From Promethearchaeota archaeon (GTDB lineage: Archaea > Asgardarchaeota > Lokiarchaeia > Sigynarchaeales > SOKP01), in assembly GCA_016839905.1 (NCBI GenBank), contig JAEOTJ010000347.1:1-23875 (forward strand): a stretch of 23,875 nt of DNA. The letters are read 5' to 3'. This document shows positions 7,269 through 15,577 of this stretch, piece after piece (the first letter of the stretch is position 1; each line of letters begins with the position of its first letter). Both the position numbers and the translations under genes were made by a program. The notes under the pieces were generated by a model. The model was given only the letters and a program-made list of their open reading frames with translations, did no database searches and was not told the DNA's origin.

Positions 7269-8486
7269 ATGAGATTTTTGACTAATAAATACACTTTAAT
7301 TGACCTATTTGCGGGATGTGGCGGATTTAGCCAAGGATTCTTAGATGCTGGATTTGAGGTTGCTACTGCCAATGAGTTCTGGGAGCCTGCAATTGAAACC
7401 TATAAACTCAATCATGAAAAAGTAAAATTCATCGAGGGAGATATAACAAAACAAGAAATTAAAGAACAACTTTATAAAACTGTAAATGATAGAAAGATAA
7501 ATGTTATTATAGGAGGACCCCCTTGTCAAGGATATTCCATCTCTGGTAATAGAAATCCCGACGATCCAAGAGGAAAATTATATTTGGATTATATAAATAT
7601 CGTGAATCATCTCAAACCAGACTTCTTCGTAATGGAAAATGTCAAAGGATTAAAAACAATGAAACATGTACAACCTAATTTAAATAAAAGCCAATTGAAT
7701 TTCTTCAAGAAGAGCTGTCAGAGATTGCAGAGATACAAGGATCTTAAACGTTATGATGCTCAGCGAGATTTGGATAAGGGAGAAATAAAAGAATTTAATA
7801 TATTAAAATCTAACTTGATGCAAATAAAAGAAACAATTAATTCAAGATTAATTCCATTAATAGATATAATATTAGATAAATTCAGGGAAATTGGATATAA
7901 AGTCTCTTGGAAGGTATTAAATTCAGCAAATTATGGAGCTGCTCAAACTCGTGAAAGAGTTATTTTAATTGGTACGAAGCACAATAATATTAAAATTAAA
8001 TTTCCAGAGAAAAACTATATAAAAGAACCAAGTCAAACTAATTTTATAACCCATAATGGAAGTAAAACAATATTAAAGTTAGAAAAATGGAGATCCGCAA
8101 GAGAGGTACTTGAAAGATATGAGAATTGGCAGGAAAACATTGAAAAAAGCCATATTTTTACCAAACATTCCCCAGAATTTATTGAAAGATTAAAAAATAC
8201 ACCAATTGGGGAAAATGTATATAAAAATTATAGTGATGCTTGGTGGAGGTTAGATCCCGAAAAGCCTGCAAGAACCGTGAAAGAAAATCACGGTGGTGTT
8301 TTTGTTCATTATAAATTTAATCGCGTTTGCACGCCAAGGGAATTAGCAGCACTTCAAACCTTTAACGATGGATTTATTTTTAAGGGGACAAAAAGCGCAA
8401 TATTAAAGCAGATTGGAAATGCTGTTCCGCCCTTGATGGCAAAGGCAATAGCGGAACAAATTATAATATTTTTAGATAATTTATAG
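7269..8486 (+). CDS. DNA (cytosine-5-)-methyltransferase
   Basis: The 405-residue protein has the C5-methyltransferase motifs in order: motif I DLFAGCGGF (12-20), motif IV GGPPCQGYS with nucleophile Cys86, motif VI ENVKGL (123-128), motif VIII QTRERVILIG (226-235), motif IX RELAALQTF (357-365) and motif X QIGNAVPP (381-388). The target-recognition region should lie at about 245-350; its sequence does not allow the DNA target to be named. An extra helical, highly charged segment of about 75 residues (about 128-205) separates motifs VI and VIII and is longer than in minimal enzymes. It is 47 nt downstream of the MIG-like glycosylase gene and probably co-transcribed, although AT-rich TATA-like sequence in the gap could give it its own promoter. 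No restriction endonuclease gene is adjacent. Confidence 0.95.
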   Translation: MRFLTNKYTLIDLFAGCGGFSQGFLDAGFEVATANEFWEPAIETYKLNHEKVKFIEGDITKQEIKEQLYKTVNDRKINVIIGGPPCQGYSISGNRNPDDPRGKLYLDYINIVNHLKPDFFVMENVKGLKTMKHVQPNLNKSQLNFFKKSCQRLQRYKDLKRYDAQRDLDKGEIKEFNILKSNLMQIKETINSRLIPLIDIILDKFREIGYKVSWKVLNSANYGAAQTRERVILIGTKHNNIKIKFPEKNYIKEPSQTNFITHNGSKTILKLEKWRSAREVLERYENWQENIEKSHIFTKHSPEFIERLKNTPIGENVYKNYSDAWWRLDPEKPARTVKENHGGVFVHYKFNRVCTPRELAALQTFNDGFIFKGTKSAILKQIGNAVPPLMAKAIAEQIIIFLDNL

Positions 8487-8521
8487 CTTTTATGTAAAGT
8501 TAAAACTCATTTTTTATAAAA

Positions 8522-8539
8522 ATCATAAACATTTATGAT
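8522..8539. repeat. perfect inverted repeat between methyltransferase and GTPase genes
   Basis: Two 8-bp arms, ATCATAAA and TTTATGAT, are separated by CA. The repeat lies 36 nt after the methyltransferase stop and about 45 nt before the TATA-like box of the GTPase gene. It could be a regulator-binding site or an RNA hairpin ending the upstream transcript. The symmetry is seen directly; its role is not known. Confidence 0.45.
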
Positions 8540-8584
8540 AAGAAATCTGAATACATGAAATTGTAAGATTTTTATAACTATTAA

Positions 8585-8592
8585 TATATAAA
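8585..8592 (+). promoter_or_regulatory. TATA box candidate for the GTPase gene
   Basis: TATATAAA fits the archaeal TBP-binding consensus. It would place transcription start near 8612-8616 and give a leader of about 45 nt before the ATG at 8659. Confidence 0.45.
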
Positions 8593-8658
8593 TAAAGTAA
8601 AATTAAATTAAAAAAAGAAAATCTTCTTTTATTTTGAACAATAGAGTTGTATTTATTT

Positions 8659-9237
8659 ATGACCGAATTCCGCTTTAAGATGGTGTTAATTGGACCTGCT
8701 GCGGTTGGAAAAACAAGCCTTTTGCATCGATTCGTTAGTGGGCAATTCTCTGAAAGCTATATGCTTACAATAGGAGTAGAATTTTTGACAAAAGAAATTA
8801 AATTCAAGAGAAATAATGTAAAGCTTACAATATGGGATATTGGAGGTCAAAAAAAATTTCAGAACATACGTACAACTTTTTATCGTAATGCAAAAGGTGC
8901 CTTACTTGTATTTGACCTCACACGAGCAGATACATTTGGCGAAGTAGAGGCTTGGCTAACAGAGATGTATGAGGTTCTTGGAGCTAAAATTCCATTCGTG
9001 CTAATTGGAAATAAGACGGATTTAATTAAAGATGTTGGACGCGTGATAGATGGTGATAAAGCCAAAAACTTTGCTGAAAGTCGGGGTAGCATTTACATTG
9101 AAACATCGGCAAAGACAGGGGAAAATGTCGAAGATGCATTCATAGAATTATCTCGCCAAATGGCTGGAAGGAATATTGAGCTTATTTTAAAGAAAGGAAA
9201 AAAACAGAAAAACCCAAAAGAAAAAGATAATAAGTAG
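8659..9237 (+). CDS. Rab/Ras-like small GTPase
   Basis: The 192-residue protein is nearly all G domain. G1 is GPAAVGKT (12-19), the G2 Thr37 lies in a Rab-like TIGVEF, G3 is WDIGGQ (59-64) with the catalytic-type Gln64, G4 is NKTD (118-121) and G5 is ETSAK (148-152). Residues 178-192 form a basic tail rich in Lys. There is no C-terminal cysteine, so prenylation as in eukaryotic Rabs is ruled out on sequence; any membrane contact would be electrostatic or through partners. The G3 motif has Gly instead of the usual Ala of DxAGQ. A TTG at 8647 would add four residues, but ATG at 8659 fits the family. Small GTPases of this kind are greatly expanded in Asgard archaea. The gene ends 25 bp from the convergent ABC permease gene. 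The cellular pathway is unknown. Confidence 0.93.
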   Translation: MTEFRFKMVLIGPAAVGKTSLLHRFVSGQFSESYMLTIGVEFLTKEIKFKRNNVKLTIWDIGGQKKFQNIRTTFYRNAKGALLVFDLTRADTFGEVEAWLTEMYEVLGAKIPFVLIGNKTDLIKDVGRVIDGDKAKNFAESRGSIYIETSAKTGENVEDAFIELSRQMAGRNIELILKKGKKQKNPKEKDNK

Positions 9238-9262
9238 AAAAAAGAAAAGATTTGATTTGAAA

Positions 9263-11638
9263 TCATTCATATCTTAGTCCTTCTATTGACGGGGTTTTTG
9301 CGGCTTTATAGGCAGGAAATATGACAGCTAGAAATCCTGTAACTATTGCCATTATTATCCCCAATAATAAACATTGAATGGAAAATACTAACGGTACGTG
9401 AAAATGTTCATTAACAATTCTGTTTATGAGAGGTATTAAATAAAAGCGCCCAGCTAGAATTCCGATCACACAACTTACGGCACTAATTAGCATCGCTTCA
9501 AGGAAAAATGCCTTGAATATCCATCGAGGATTTGATCCAATAATTTTTAAAACGCCAATTTCTTGTTGTCTTTCAAGAGAAGACATTGTAAAGCAATTCA
9601 TACCACCAATAATAGCGACAGCAACTCCTAATACTGTTAACACAATTCCTAAGAGACTAAATACTTCAATTAAATGTTTATTTGATTCTTTCCAAAAAGT
9701 TGCGGTGGTTATGATCCATCCTCCTGCTTTAACAGGCCCATATTTACTAAAATCTTTAGCAAATTTAATATCATCATCTTGATTTTTTAAATTAATATAA
9801 AAAAAGTTGACTTTTCCCGTCATATTTAATAGTGTTTGGAGCGTTGGGAGTGATGTATAGCATATACGCCCAAAATTATTAAAATCTCTGATAATTCCAA
9901 CGATTGTAAAAGTATGATTAATCGAGAGATCACCAATTATTATTTCATCATTTATATCTAATGAAGTCTGAGCAATGTCTTCAATGAATCTTTCAGTGAC
10001 TAATACGTTGTATTTATTATCATCCTTCTTTTCTAATCTACGGCCTTTAATTAATGGATAATTATCATAAAAATCTGTATCTGTTTTAATGCCTACAATG
10101 GTAGTTCTAGATGATCCAGAATCTGTATCCTCCCAAATTCTACCAAACTCATACCAAATTGCCGTCGTATAACCATCAACCTCACCATGATAATCCTCAT
10201 TGTCAACAAAATCATCAATCATTTGAGTTACTTCTGAATCTGAATAATTATTTTCACTATAAACAAATATATCTCCAGGCATATTATTTATTGCATCATC
10301 TATTCCTACATATGCACTTTCAATACCTCCATAACAACCAACGACGGCAAATATTGCAAATGACATCATCACGGTAATGAATAAAAAACGCCCCTTTTGA
10401 AGAGTCATGTTCTTGAAGCTATATTTTAAAAGCATCGCTTTTGAACTGGAATGTCCAGACTTTTTCCTGGATTTGTTTTTTTTTTTAAAATACTCTAAAG
10501 GGCGGATTTTTAAAACACTAAAAATAATTGGCAATGAAAAAATCAAAGCTGTTAGGATTGGAAGTATAAAAGCAAATGATATTGCTTCAAATGGAATTAT
10601 GTACGAGATGTAAGTTAAATTCATTGAGTGTACATAAGAATTAAGTAAAAAATAACTAAAAATAATGGAAATAGTCAGACCTACAAATGAGCTAATTATT
10701 CCTAAAATCAATGCTTCTGCTAAATAAATGGAAATGATGTGTTTTCTCTGGCCTCCTATGATTTTTAAGAGTGATATGTCTCTTTTTTCCTGAGAAATCG
10801 TCATATGAATCGTGCTGGCAGCTAGGATCCCTCCCATAACCATACCAACTACGGCGCACACCTCTATAATTGATTCCAGAACTGATAGGACATTAAGTCG
10901 CCAATCATCTTCATTGGTATATATTCTTTTTTCTACAATATATAACCCTGGATTAATAGTTACCATTTGTAGGCTTAATTTATTAATAGCATCTTCAACG
11001 TCTGCATCTTCCTCTGTCTTAATATATACCCAATTAAAGTAATCGGATTTATTTTTGAGATCCCTTAATCTTTCTATTGACATCCAGATTGTTACAAAGC
11101 CACCAAATGCATATGTTGCTCCACTTATGGTTCTTCCAAGTGCTACAATCGTGAAGTCTATTTCTGTAGAGAAAGTAATTGTAATTTTATCATTAATTTT
11201 TAATCCTAAAGCGTCAGCAGCAGAATAATCAATTATTAACTCATTTTTACCTTCTTCTGGAAATTCTCCCTCATCTATGAGGATACCAAGAATAGACACT
11301 TCATTCTTAACGTTAGTAAAATTAACACCTCTTATATCTATTGTCTCAATTTCTTTTTTTATTTCACCCGAAAGGTGAGTTCTATACACGACATCATGAT
11401 ATTTAATCTCATCTATACCCTCAATATAAGAGTTATTCCATTTATCAGCAGGATAAATAAGAATATGAGCATCAGCCATATTTCCTTCGCCATAAGCGGT
11501 TTTAGTAGATTCGATTATACTCTCATTAATAATACTAAAGCCTGAAATCGCAATGAGAGAGATTCCAAGACCTAAAACTGTTAGAATAGTACGAGCTTTA
11601 TGTCGTTTCAGATCTTTCCATATTTTTCTGAATATCAT
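9263..11638 (-). CDS. MacB/LolCE-type ABC transporter permease (FtsX family), copy 2
   Basis: The 791-residue protein consists of two [extracytoplasmic domain + FtsX] halves. A helix at about 17-37 is followed by a large outer domain (about 40-245), three helices (about 253-275, 305-330, 350-375), a fifth helix (about 417-437), a second outer domain (about 440-650), and three last helices (about 655-680, 705-728, 745-770). FtsX hallmarks appear twice: SQEKRDISLLKIIGGQRKHI in half one and LERQQEIGVLKIIGSNPRWI in half two. It is the last gene of a minus-strand operon behind the ATPase and the sister permease, and has an AAAGGA ribosome-binding site about 7 nt before its ATG. It closely resembles the upstream permease along its whole length. 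Transporters of this build extrude or move lipoproteins, peptides or lipids, often by mechanotransmission. The substrate is unknown. Confidence 0.9.
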   Translation of the reverse strand: MIFRKIWKDLKRHKARTILTVLGLGISLIAISGFSIINESIIESTKTAYGEGNMADAHILIYPADKWNNSYIEGIDEIKYHDVVYRTHLSGEIKKEIETIDIRGVNFTNVKNEVSILGILIDEGEFPEEGKNELIIDYSAADALGLKINDKITITFSTEIDFTIVALGRTISGATYAFGGFVTIWMSIERLRDLKNKSDYFNWVYIKTEEDADVEDAINKLSLQMVTINPGLYIVEKRIYTNEDDWRLNVLSVLESIIEVCAVVGMVMGGILAASTIHMTISQEKRDISLLKIIGGQRKHIISIYLAEALILGIISSFVGLTISIIFSYFLLNSYVHSMNLTYISYIIPFEAISFAFILPILTALIFSLPIIFSVLKIRPLEYFKKKNKSRKKSGHSSSKAMLLKYSFKNMTLQKGRFLFITVMMSFAIFAVVGCYGGIESAYVGIDDAINNMPGDIFVYSENNYSDSEVTQMIDDFVDNEDYHGEVDGYTTAIWYEFGRIWEDTDSGSSRTTIVGIKTDTDFYDNYPLIKGRRLEKKDDNKYNVLVTERFIEDIAQTSLDINDEIIIGDLSINHTFTIVGIIRDFNNFGRICYTSLPTLQTLLNMTGKVNFFYINLKNQDDDIKFAKDFSKYGPVKAGGWIITTATFWKESNKHLIEVFSLLGIVLTVLGVAVAIIGGMNCFTMSSLERQQEIGVLKIIGSNPRWIFKAFFLEAMLISAVSCVIGILAGRFYLIPLINRIVNEHFHVPLVFSIQCLLLGIIMAIVTGFLAVIFPAYKAAKTPSIEGLRYE

Positions 11639-11672
11639 TTAAATTCCTTTATTATTCATAAAATATTATAAA

Positions 11673-14048
11673 TCATTCATATCTTAGTCCTTCTATTGGC
11701 GGGGTTTTTGCAGCTCTATAGGCAGGAAACACAACAGCTAGAAATCCTGTAACTAATGCCATTATTATCCCTAATAATAAACATTCGATGGAAAATACTA
11801 ACGGTATGACAAAATATTCACTAACAAGATTGGTTATGAGAGGTATTAAAATAAAGCGCCCTCCGAGAATTCCGATTACACAACCTATGGCACTAATTAG
11901 CATCGATTCAAGGAGGAATGCCATGAATATCCATCGAGGTTTTGCCCCAATAATTTTTAAAACGCCAATTTCTTGCTGTCTTTCAAGAGAAGACATTGTA
12001 AAGCAATTCATTCCACCAATAATGACAACACTAACTCCTAATATTGTTAGCACAATTCCTAAGAGAGCAAATATTTCGATTAAGTGTCTATTTGATTCTT
12101 TCAAATAACTAGCAGTGGTTATTACCCATCCTCCTGCTTTAATTGGTCCATATTTACTAAAATCTTCAGCAAATTTAACATCATCATCTTGATTTTTTAA
12201 ATTAATATAAAAAAAGTTGACTACATCTGATATGTTATATAATCTTTGTAGTGTTGTGAGTGATGTATAGCATATATGACCAAAATTATTAAAATCATTG
12301 ATAATTCCAACAATTGTAAAAGTTAGATTATCCGAGAGAGAACCAATTATTATTTCATCATTTATATCTAATGATGTCTGAGCAACGTCTTCAATATATT
12401 TTTGAGTAACTACTACGTTGGTTTTATTATCATCCTTCTTTTCTAATCTACGACCATCAATTAAAGGATAATTATCATAAAAATCTGTATCTGTTTTAAT
12501 TCCTACAAAAGCAGTAGAAGCTGGTTTTAAATCTGGATCTTCCCAAATCTTAGCTCGCCCTTTCCAAAATACCGTTGTATAACCATCAACCTCACCATGA
12601 TAATCTTCATTGTCAACAAAATCATCAATCATTTGAGTTACTTCTGAATCTGAAAAATTATATTGAGTAAAACCAAATATATCTCCAGGCATATTATTTA
12701 CTACATCATCTATTCCTTTATATGCACTTTCAATACCTCCATAACATCCAACGACCATAAATATTGAAAAAGATATCATCGCAGCAATGAATAAAAAACG
12801 CCCTTTTTGACTAATCATATTCTTGAAGCTATATTTTAAAAGCATCCCTTTTGAACTGGAATGTCCAGACTTTTTCATGGAGATGTTTTTTTTTTTAAAA
12901 TACTCTAAAGGGCGGATTTTTAGAACACTAAAAATAATTGGCAATGAAAAAATCAAAGCTGTTAGGATTGGAATTAAAAAAGCAAATATTATTGCTTCAA
13001 ATGGAATAGTATATGTAACGTATGTTAAATTCATTGAGTGTGCATAAACATTAAGTAAAAAATAACTAAAAATAATGGAAATAGCCAGACCAATAAATGA
13101 GCTAATTATCCCTAAAATCAATGCTTCTGTTAAATAAATGGAAAGAATGTGTTTTCTCTGCCCCCCTATGACTTTTAAGAGTGATATATCTTTTTTTTCC
13201 TGAGAAATCGTCATGTGAATCGTACTAGCAGCTAAAATCCCTCCCGTAAGCATACTCACTACGGCGCACACTTTTACAATCCTTTCCAAAACTTCCAAGA
13301 CTTCAAGTCGCCAATCATCTTCATTGGAATATATAATATAATCATCAATTATTATTCCTGGATTAATCGTTTCCATTTGTAGCTTTAATTTATTAATAAC
13401 TTCATCAACATCAGAATTTTCATCTGTTTTAATATATACTCGATTAAAGTAATCGGGTTGATCATTGAGATCCCTTAATCTATCTATTGACATCCAGATT
13501 GCTACATTATCATTAAATCCATATGTTGCTCCACGTACGCTCCTTCCAAGTGCTACAATCGTGAACTCTATTTCTGTACTGTTGAGAGTCATTTTGATTT
13601 TATCATTAATTTTTAAACCTAAAGCGTCAGCAGCAGAATAATCGCATATTACCTCATTTTTACCTTCTTCTGGAAATTCTCCCTCATCTATGAGGATACC
13701 AAGAATAGACTCCTCATTCTTAACTTTAGTAAAATTAACACCTCTTATACTTATTGGCTTAATTTCTTCTTTTATTTCACCCGAAAGCCGAATTCTATAT
13801 ACTACATCATGATATTTAATTTCATCTATACCCTCAATATAAGAGTTATTCCATTTATCATCATCAACAATAATATAAGCATCAGCCATATTTTCTTCGC
13901 CATAAGCGGCTTTAGTGGATTCGATTATACTCTCATTAATAATACTAAAGCCAGAAATCGCAATAAGGGCTATTCCGAGACCTAAAACTGCTAGAATAGT
14001 ACGAGCTTTATGTCGTTTTAGATCTTTCCATATTTTTCTTAATATCAT
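11673..14048 (-). CDS. MacB/LolCE-type ABC transporter permease (FtsX family), copy 1
   Basis: The 791-residue sister of the downstream permease has the same eight-helix, double [outer domain + FtsX] layout. The FtsX motifs are SQEKKDISLLKVIGGQRKHI in the first half and LERQQEIGVLKIIGAKPRWI in the second. It starts 21 nt after the ATPase gene and ends 34 nt before the second permease. The two permeases differ most in the first outer domain (about residues 48-60, 90-100, 155-245) and in patches of the second (about 470-520). This pattern suggests that they face different partners or form a heterodimer. With one ATPase and two permeases the operon has the gene set of LolCDE. In a single-membrane archaeon a LolCDE function cannot be assumed, and surface-protein or lipid handling is only a guess. 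Confidence 0.9.
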   Translation of the reverse strand: MILRKIWKDLKRHKARTILAVLGLGIALIAISGFSIINESIIESTKAAYGEENMADAYIIVDDDKWNNSYIEGIDEIKYHDVVYRIRLSGEIKEEIKPISIRGVNFTKVKNEESILGILIDEGEFPEEGKNEVICDYSAADALGLKINDKIKMTLNSTEIEFTIVALGRSVRGATYGFNDNVAIWMSIDRLRDLNDQPDYFNRVYIKTDENSDVDEVINKLKLQMETINPGIIIDDYIIYSNEDDWRLEVLEVLERIVKVCAVVSMLTGGILAASTIHMTISQEKKDISLLKVIGGQRKHILSIYLTEALILGIISSFIGLAISIIFSYFLLNVYAHSMNLTYVTYTIPFEAIIFAFLIPILTALIFSLPIIFSVLKIRPLEYFKKKNISMKKSGHSSSKGMLLKYSFKNMISQKGRFLFIAAMISFSIFMVVGCYGGIESAYKGIDDVVNNMPGDIFGFTQYNFSDSEVTQMIDDFVDNEDYHGEVDGYTTVFWKGRAKIWEDPDLKPASTAFVGIKTDTDFYDNYPLIDGRRLEKKDDNKTNVVVTQKYIEDVAQTSLDINDEIIIGSLSDNLTFTIVGIINDFNNFGHICYTSLTTLQRLYNISDVVNFFYINLKNQDDDVKFAEDFSKYGPIKAGGWVITTASYLKESNRHLIEIFALLGIVLTILGVSVVIIGGMNCFTMSSLERQQEIGVLKIIGAKPRWIFMAFLLESMLISAIGCVIGILGGRFILIPLITNLVSEYFVIPLVFSIECLLLGIIMALVTGFLAVVFPAYRAAKTPPIEGLRYE

Positions 14049-14069
14049 TTAAATTCTCTTTTAAAACTT

Positions 14070-14825
14070 TTAGAAATGTTTAATTTGGGCGATTTCACCA
14101 TCTTCAAGTATTATTACTTGATCGCAATACTCATAAATCCTTTGATCGTGTGTTACTAAAATAAGAGTGATTTTCTTCTTCTTAACTAATTCTTGAAGGA
14201 GGTTTAGGATTTCTTTACCCGTCTTTGAATCTAGATTTCCTGTAGGTTCATCAGCAAACACGATATCTGGCGCATTCACTATTGCTCTTGCAATTGCTAC
14301 TCGCTGTAATTCTCCTCCTGAAAGCTGATTTGGGTAATTATTCATACGGTGTTCTAATCCCACATCAGTTAAAACTACCTCGGCTAATTCTCGTCTTTCT
14401 TTTGATTTTTTACCATTAAAATATACACTCATCATTACATTTTCTAGCGCTGTCAAGGTAGGTAAAAGCCCAAAGAATTGCAATACAAATCCAATATTTT
14501 CTGCCCGAAATTTAGCAAGCCAATTTTCAGATCGATTTATTAATGATTTTCCATTAATAATGATTTCTTGATTTTCTTTTTTAGTTGGCCTGTCTAAACC
14601 TGCTAAAAGATGAAGAAGTGTAGATTTTCCGCTACCGGACGCACCCACAACTGCAACAAAAACTCCTTTCTTAATATTAAGAGATACATCTTTTAAAGCG
14701 ATAGTTTGAACAGCACTCTCTTTTTTACCGCTCTTATAAATTTTCCAAAGATTTTTAGTGTCGATAACATTTTCTGAAGATTTTTTATCAACTTTTAGTT
14801 GATTTTTTTTTTCTTTTCCTATCAT
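14070..14825 (-). CDS. ABC transporter ATPase, MacB/LolD type
   Basis: The 251-residue nucleotide-binding protein has Walker [10 protein letters not shown] (61-69), Q-loop Gln116, signature LSGGEL (168-173), Walker B DIVFADE with Asp192 and Glu193, the D-loop GNLDS, and switch His226. The family mark DEPTGNLD, together with [16 protein letters not shown], places it with the LolD/MacB/FtsE-type exporters, which pair with FtsX-fold permeases. About 20 polar residues precede the conserved core. It is the first gene of the operon and is followed by two permeases. Upstream on the minus strand is a GAGTTT/AAACTC inverted repeat close to the start codon, and AAGG about 10 nt before the ATG could serve as ribosome-binding site. 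Confidence 0.95.
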   Translation of the reverse strand: MIGKEKKNQLKVDKKSSENVIDTKNLWKIYKSGKKESAVQTIALKDVSLNIKKGVFVAVVGASGSGKSTLLHLLAGLDRPTKKENQEIIINGKSLINRSENWLAKFRAENIGFVLQFFGLLPTLTALENVMMSVYFNGKKSKERRELAEVVLTDVGLEHRMNNYPNQLSGGELQRVAIARAIVNAPDIVFADEPTGNLDSKTGKEILNLLQELVKKKKITLILVTHDQRIYEYCDQVIILEDGEIAQIKHF

Positions 14826-14839
14826 TTAAAGTACCTTTT

Positions 14840-14856
14840 GAGTTTAAAAAAAACTC
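14840..14856. promoter_or_regulatory. inverted repeat just upstream of the ABC operon
   Basis: GAGTTT and AAACTC are separated by five A residues (as read on the + strand), 15 nt before the ATPase start. The position over the expected transcript start or leader fits an operator or a small leader hairpin. Function is inferred from position. Confidence 0.3.
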
Positions 14857-15004
14857 TAATTAACATTTCAACATTTAAGTTTTTATAATTAATTACTCAG
14901 TGAGAAAACAATAATGTATAATTTCAATTTTTCTATTTTTTTTTTTACCATTACAATTCTCCTCAACAGAATAAAGAGAATAAAATTTTGTAACTTTTTT
15001 ATTA

Positions 15005-15033
15005 TGTTGTGCAACAATGCATAATATATAAAT
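15005..15033 (+). promoter_or_regulatory. near-palindrome plus TATA box candidate
   Basis: TGTTG-TG-CAACA has five-base arms that are perfect inverted repeats. It sits 8 nt upstream of TATATAAAT, a good archaeal TATA element reading rightwards. It may be the relic or still active promoter/operator of the broken gene at 15141. No regulator can be assigned. Confidence 0.35.
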
Positions 15034-15140
15034 ATGGCTTTCCTAATATAAATATTAATAAGAAAAAAAAAGTGAGATGTGCTTAACATTGAACTTTTTT
15101 TAATAAAAAAAGTAATAAATTAAAGATATAGATAGGTATA

Positions 15141-15523
15141 ATGAGCCACCCTAAACTTTTACTGACAAATCCTTATTATCCATATCCTACCCTGCCAGCG
15201 AATGATTCACTTAAAGATGCTACAGGGCAGCGTTTTACGAAAGGTGATGATATATTCACGATGGTCTCTCATACACATTGCTTCAATTCTTATATGAGAA
15301 TATTAGTGCTATATGGGATTCAAAAGGGCAAAATATTGGTGTCCGTGCAGTATTAGGAAAATGGGATCCATGTGCTAAAGATGAAGTTATGGAACAGTGG
15401 ATCGAACATCTTCCTCAACTTAAAGGATATATTCAGGATTTTCAAGATGTAAGTCATTTTGTAGAGGAATTTAAATATAAGGAAATTACCGAAGCGATCA
15501 TGAATGTGACAGAATTAGATTAG
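15141..15523 (+). pseudogene. remnant of a B12-binding radical SAM protein
   Basis: Two overlapping frames each look like real protein but neither is complete. The first begins at ATG 15141 with MSHPKLLLTNPYYPYPTLPA and continues through DATGQRFTKGDDIF and SHTHCF. This resembles the start of cobalamin-binding radical SAM proteins, which open with a KxLLxxPPYP-type strand. After about 48 residues that frame turns into nonsense. Sensible sequence resumes in another frame near 15293 (ENISAIWDSKGQNIGVRAV, then LGKWDPCAKDEVMEQW) and runs to the stop at 15521-15523. Intact relatives are several hundred residues long and carry a CxxxCxxC cluster motif, which is absent here. The simplest reading is a large internal deletion with a frame change, leaving only the two ends. 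A pair of small real genes is less likely. Confidence 0.5.
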
Positions 15524-15577
15524 ACAGAATAATTAAAAATCTTCTATTATATAAGTAAGTTAATGGTGAGATTTTGA

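Larger units (their letters stand above)
9263..14048. repeat. tandem gene duplication of a 2.4-kb permease gene
   Basis: The units 9263-11638 and 11673-14048 encode proteins of identical length (791) that align without large gaps. They share long identical stretches in the membrane and FtsX motifs, including the last residues GLRYE, and differ mostly in the outer domains. At the DNA level the 3' end (for example around 9268-9300 versus 11678-11710) and the 5' end are almost identical. This indicates a fairly recent in-place duplication or ongoing gene conversion. Confidence 0.9.
14826..15140. other. intergenic region with divergent promoters
   Basis: These 315 bases separate the minus-strand ABC operon from the plus-strand radical SAM remnant. 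They are AT-rich and contain no convincing gene; a 66-codon minus-strand frame is low-complexity Ile/Leu/Phe/Lys and looks spurious. They hold the GAGTTT/AAACTC repeat near 14848, a TATA-like stretch on the minus strand near 14880, and a TGTTGTGCAACA near-palindrome (15005-15016) followed by TATATAAAT (15025-15033) on the plus strand. Confidence 0.5.

Noticed and set aside
7222..8658. Restriction endonuclease gene accompanying the methyltransferase
   Set aside because: No frame before or after the methyltransferase encodes a nuclease-like protein; the next genes are a GTPase and an ABC operon.
5190..9237. Functional ICMT-GTPase prenylation pathway
   Set aside because: The GTPase has no C-terminal cysteine and the two genes are separated by four unrelated genes; only the family membership of each is supported.
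10111..10377. 88-codon plus-strand frame inside a permease gene
   Set aside because: It is antisense to a clearly conserved FtsX-family permease and is dominated by His/Gln/Leu, as expected for a shadow frame. The other plus-strand frames in 9500-13050 are similar.
14889..15089. 66-codon minus-strand frame in the ABC upstream region
   Set aside because: Low-complexity Ile/Leu/Phe/Lys composition in AT-rich DNA, no family resemblance, and it overlaps promoter-like elements.
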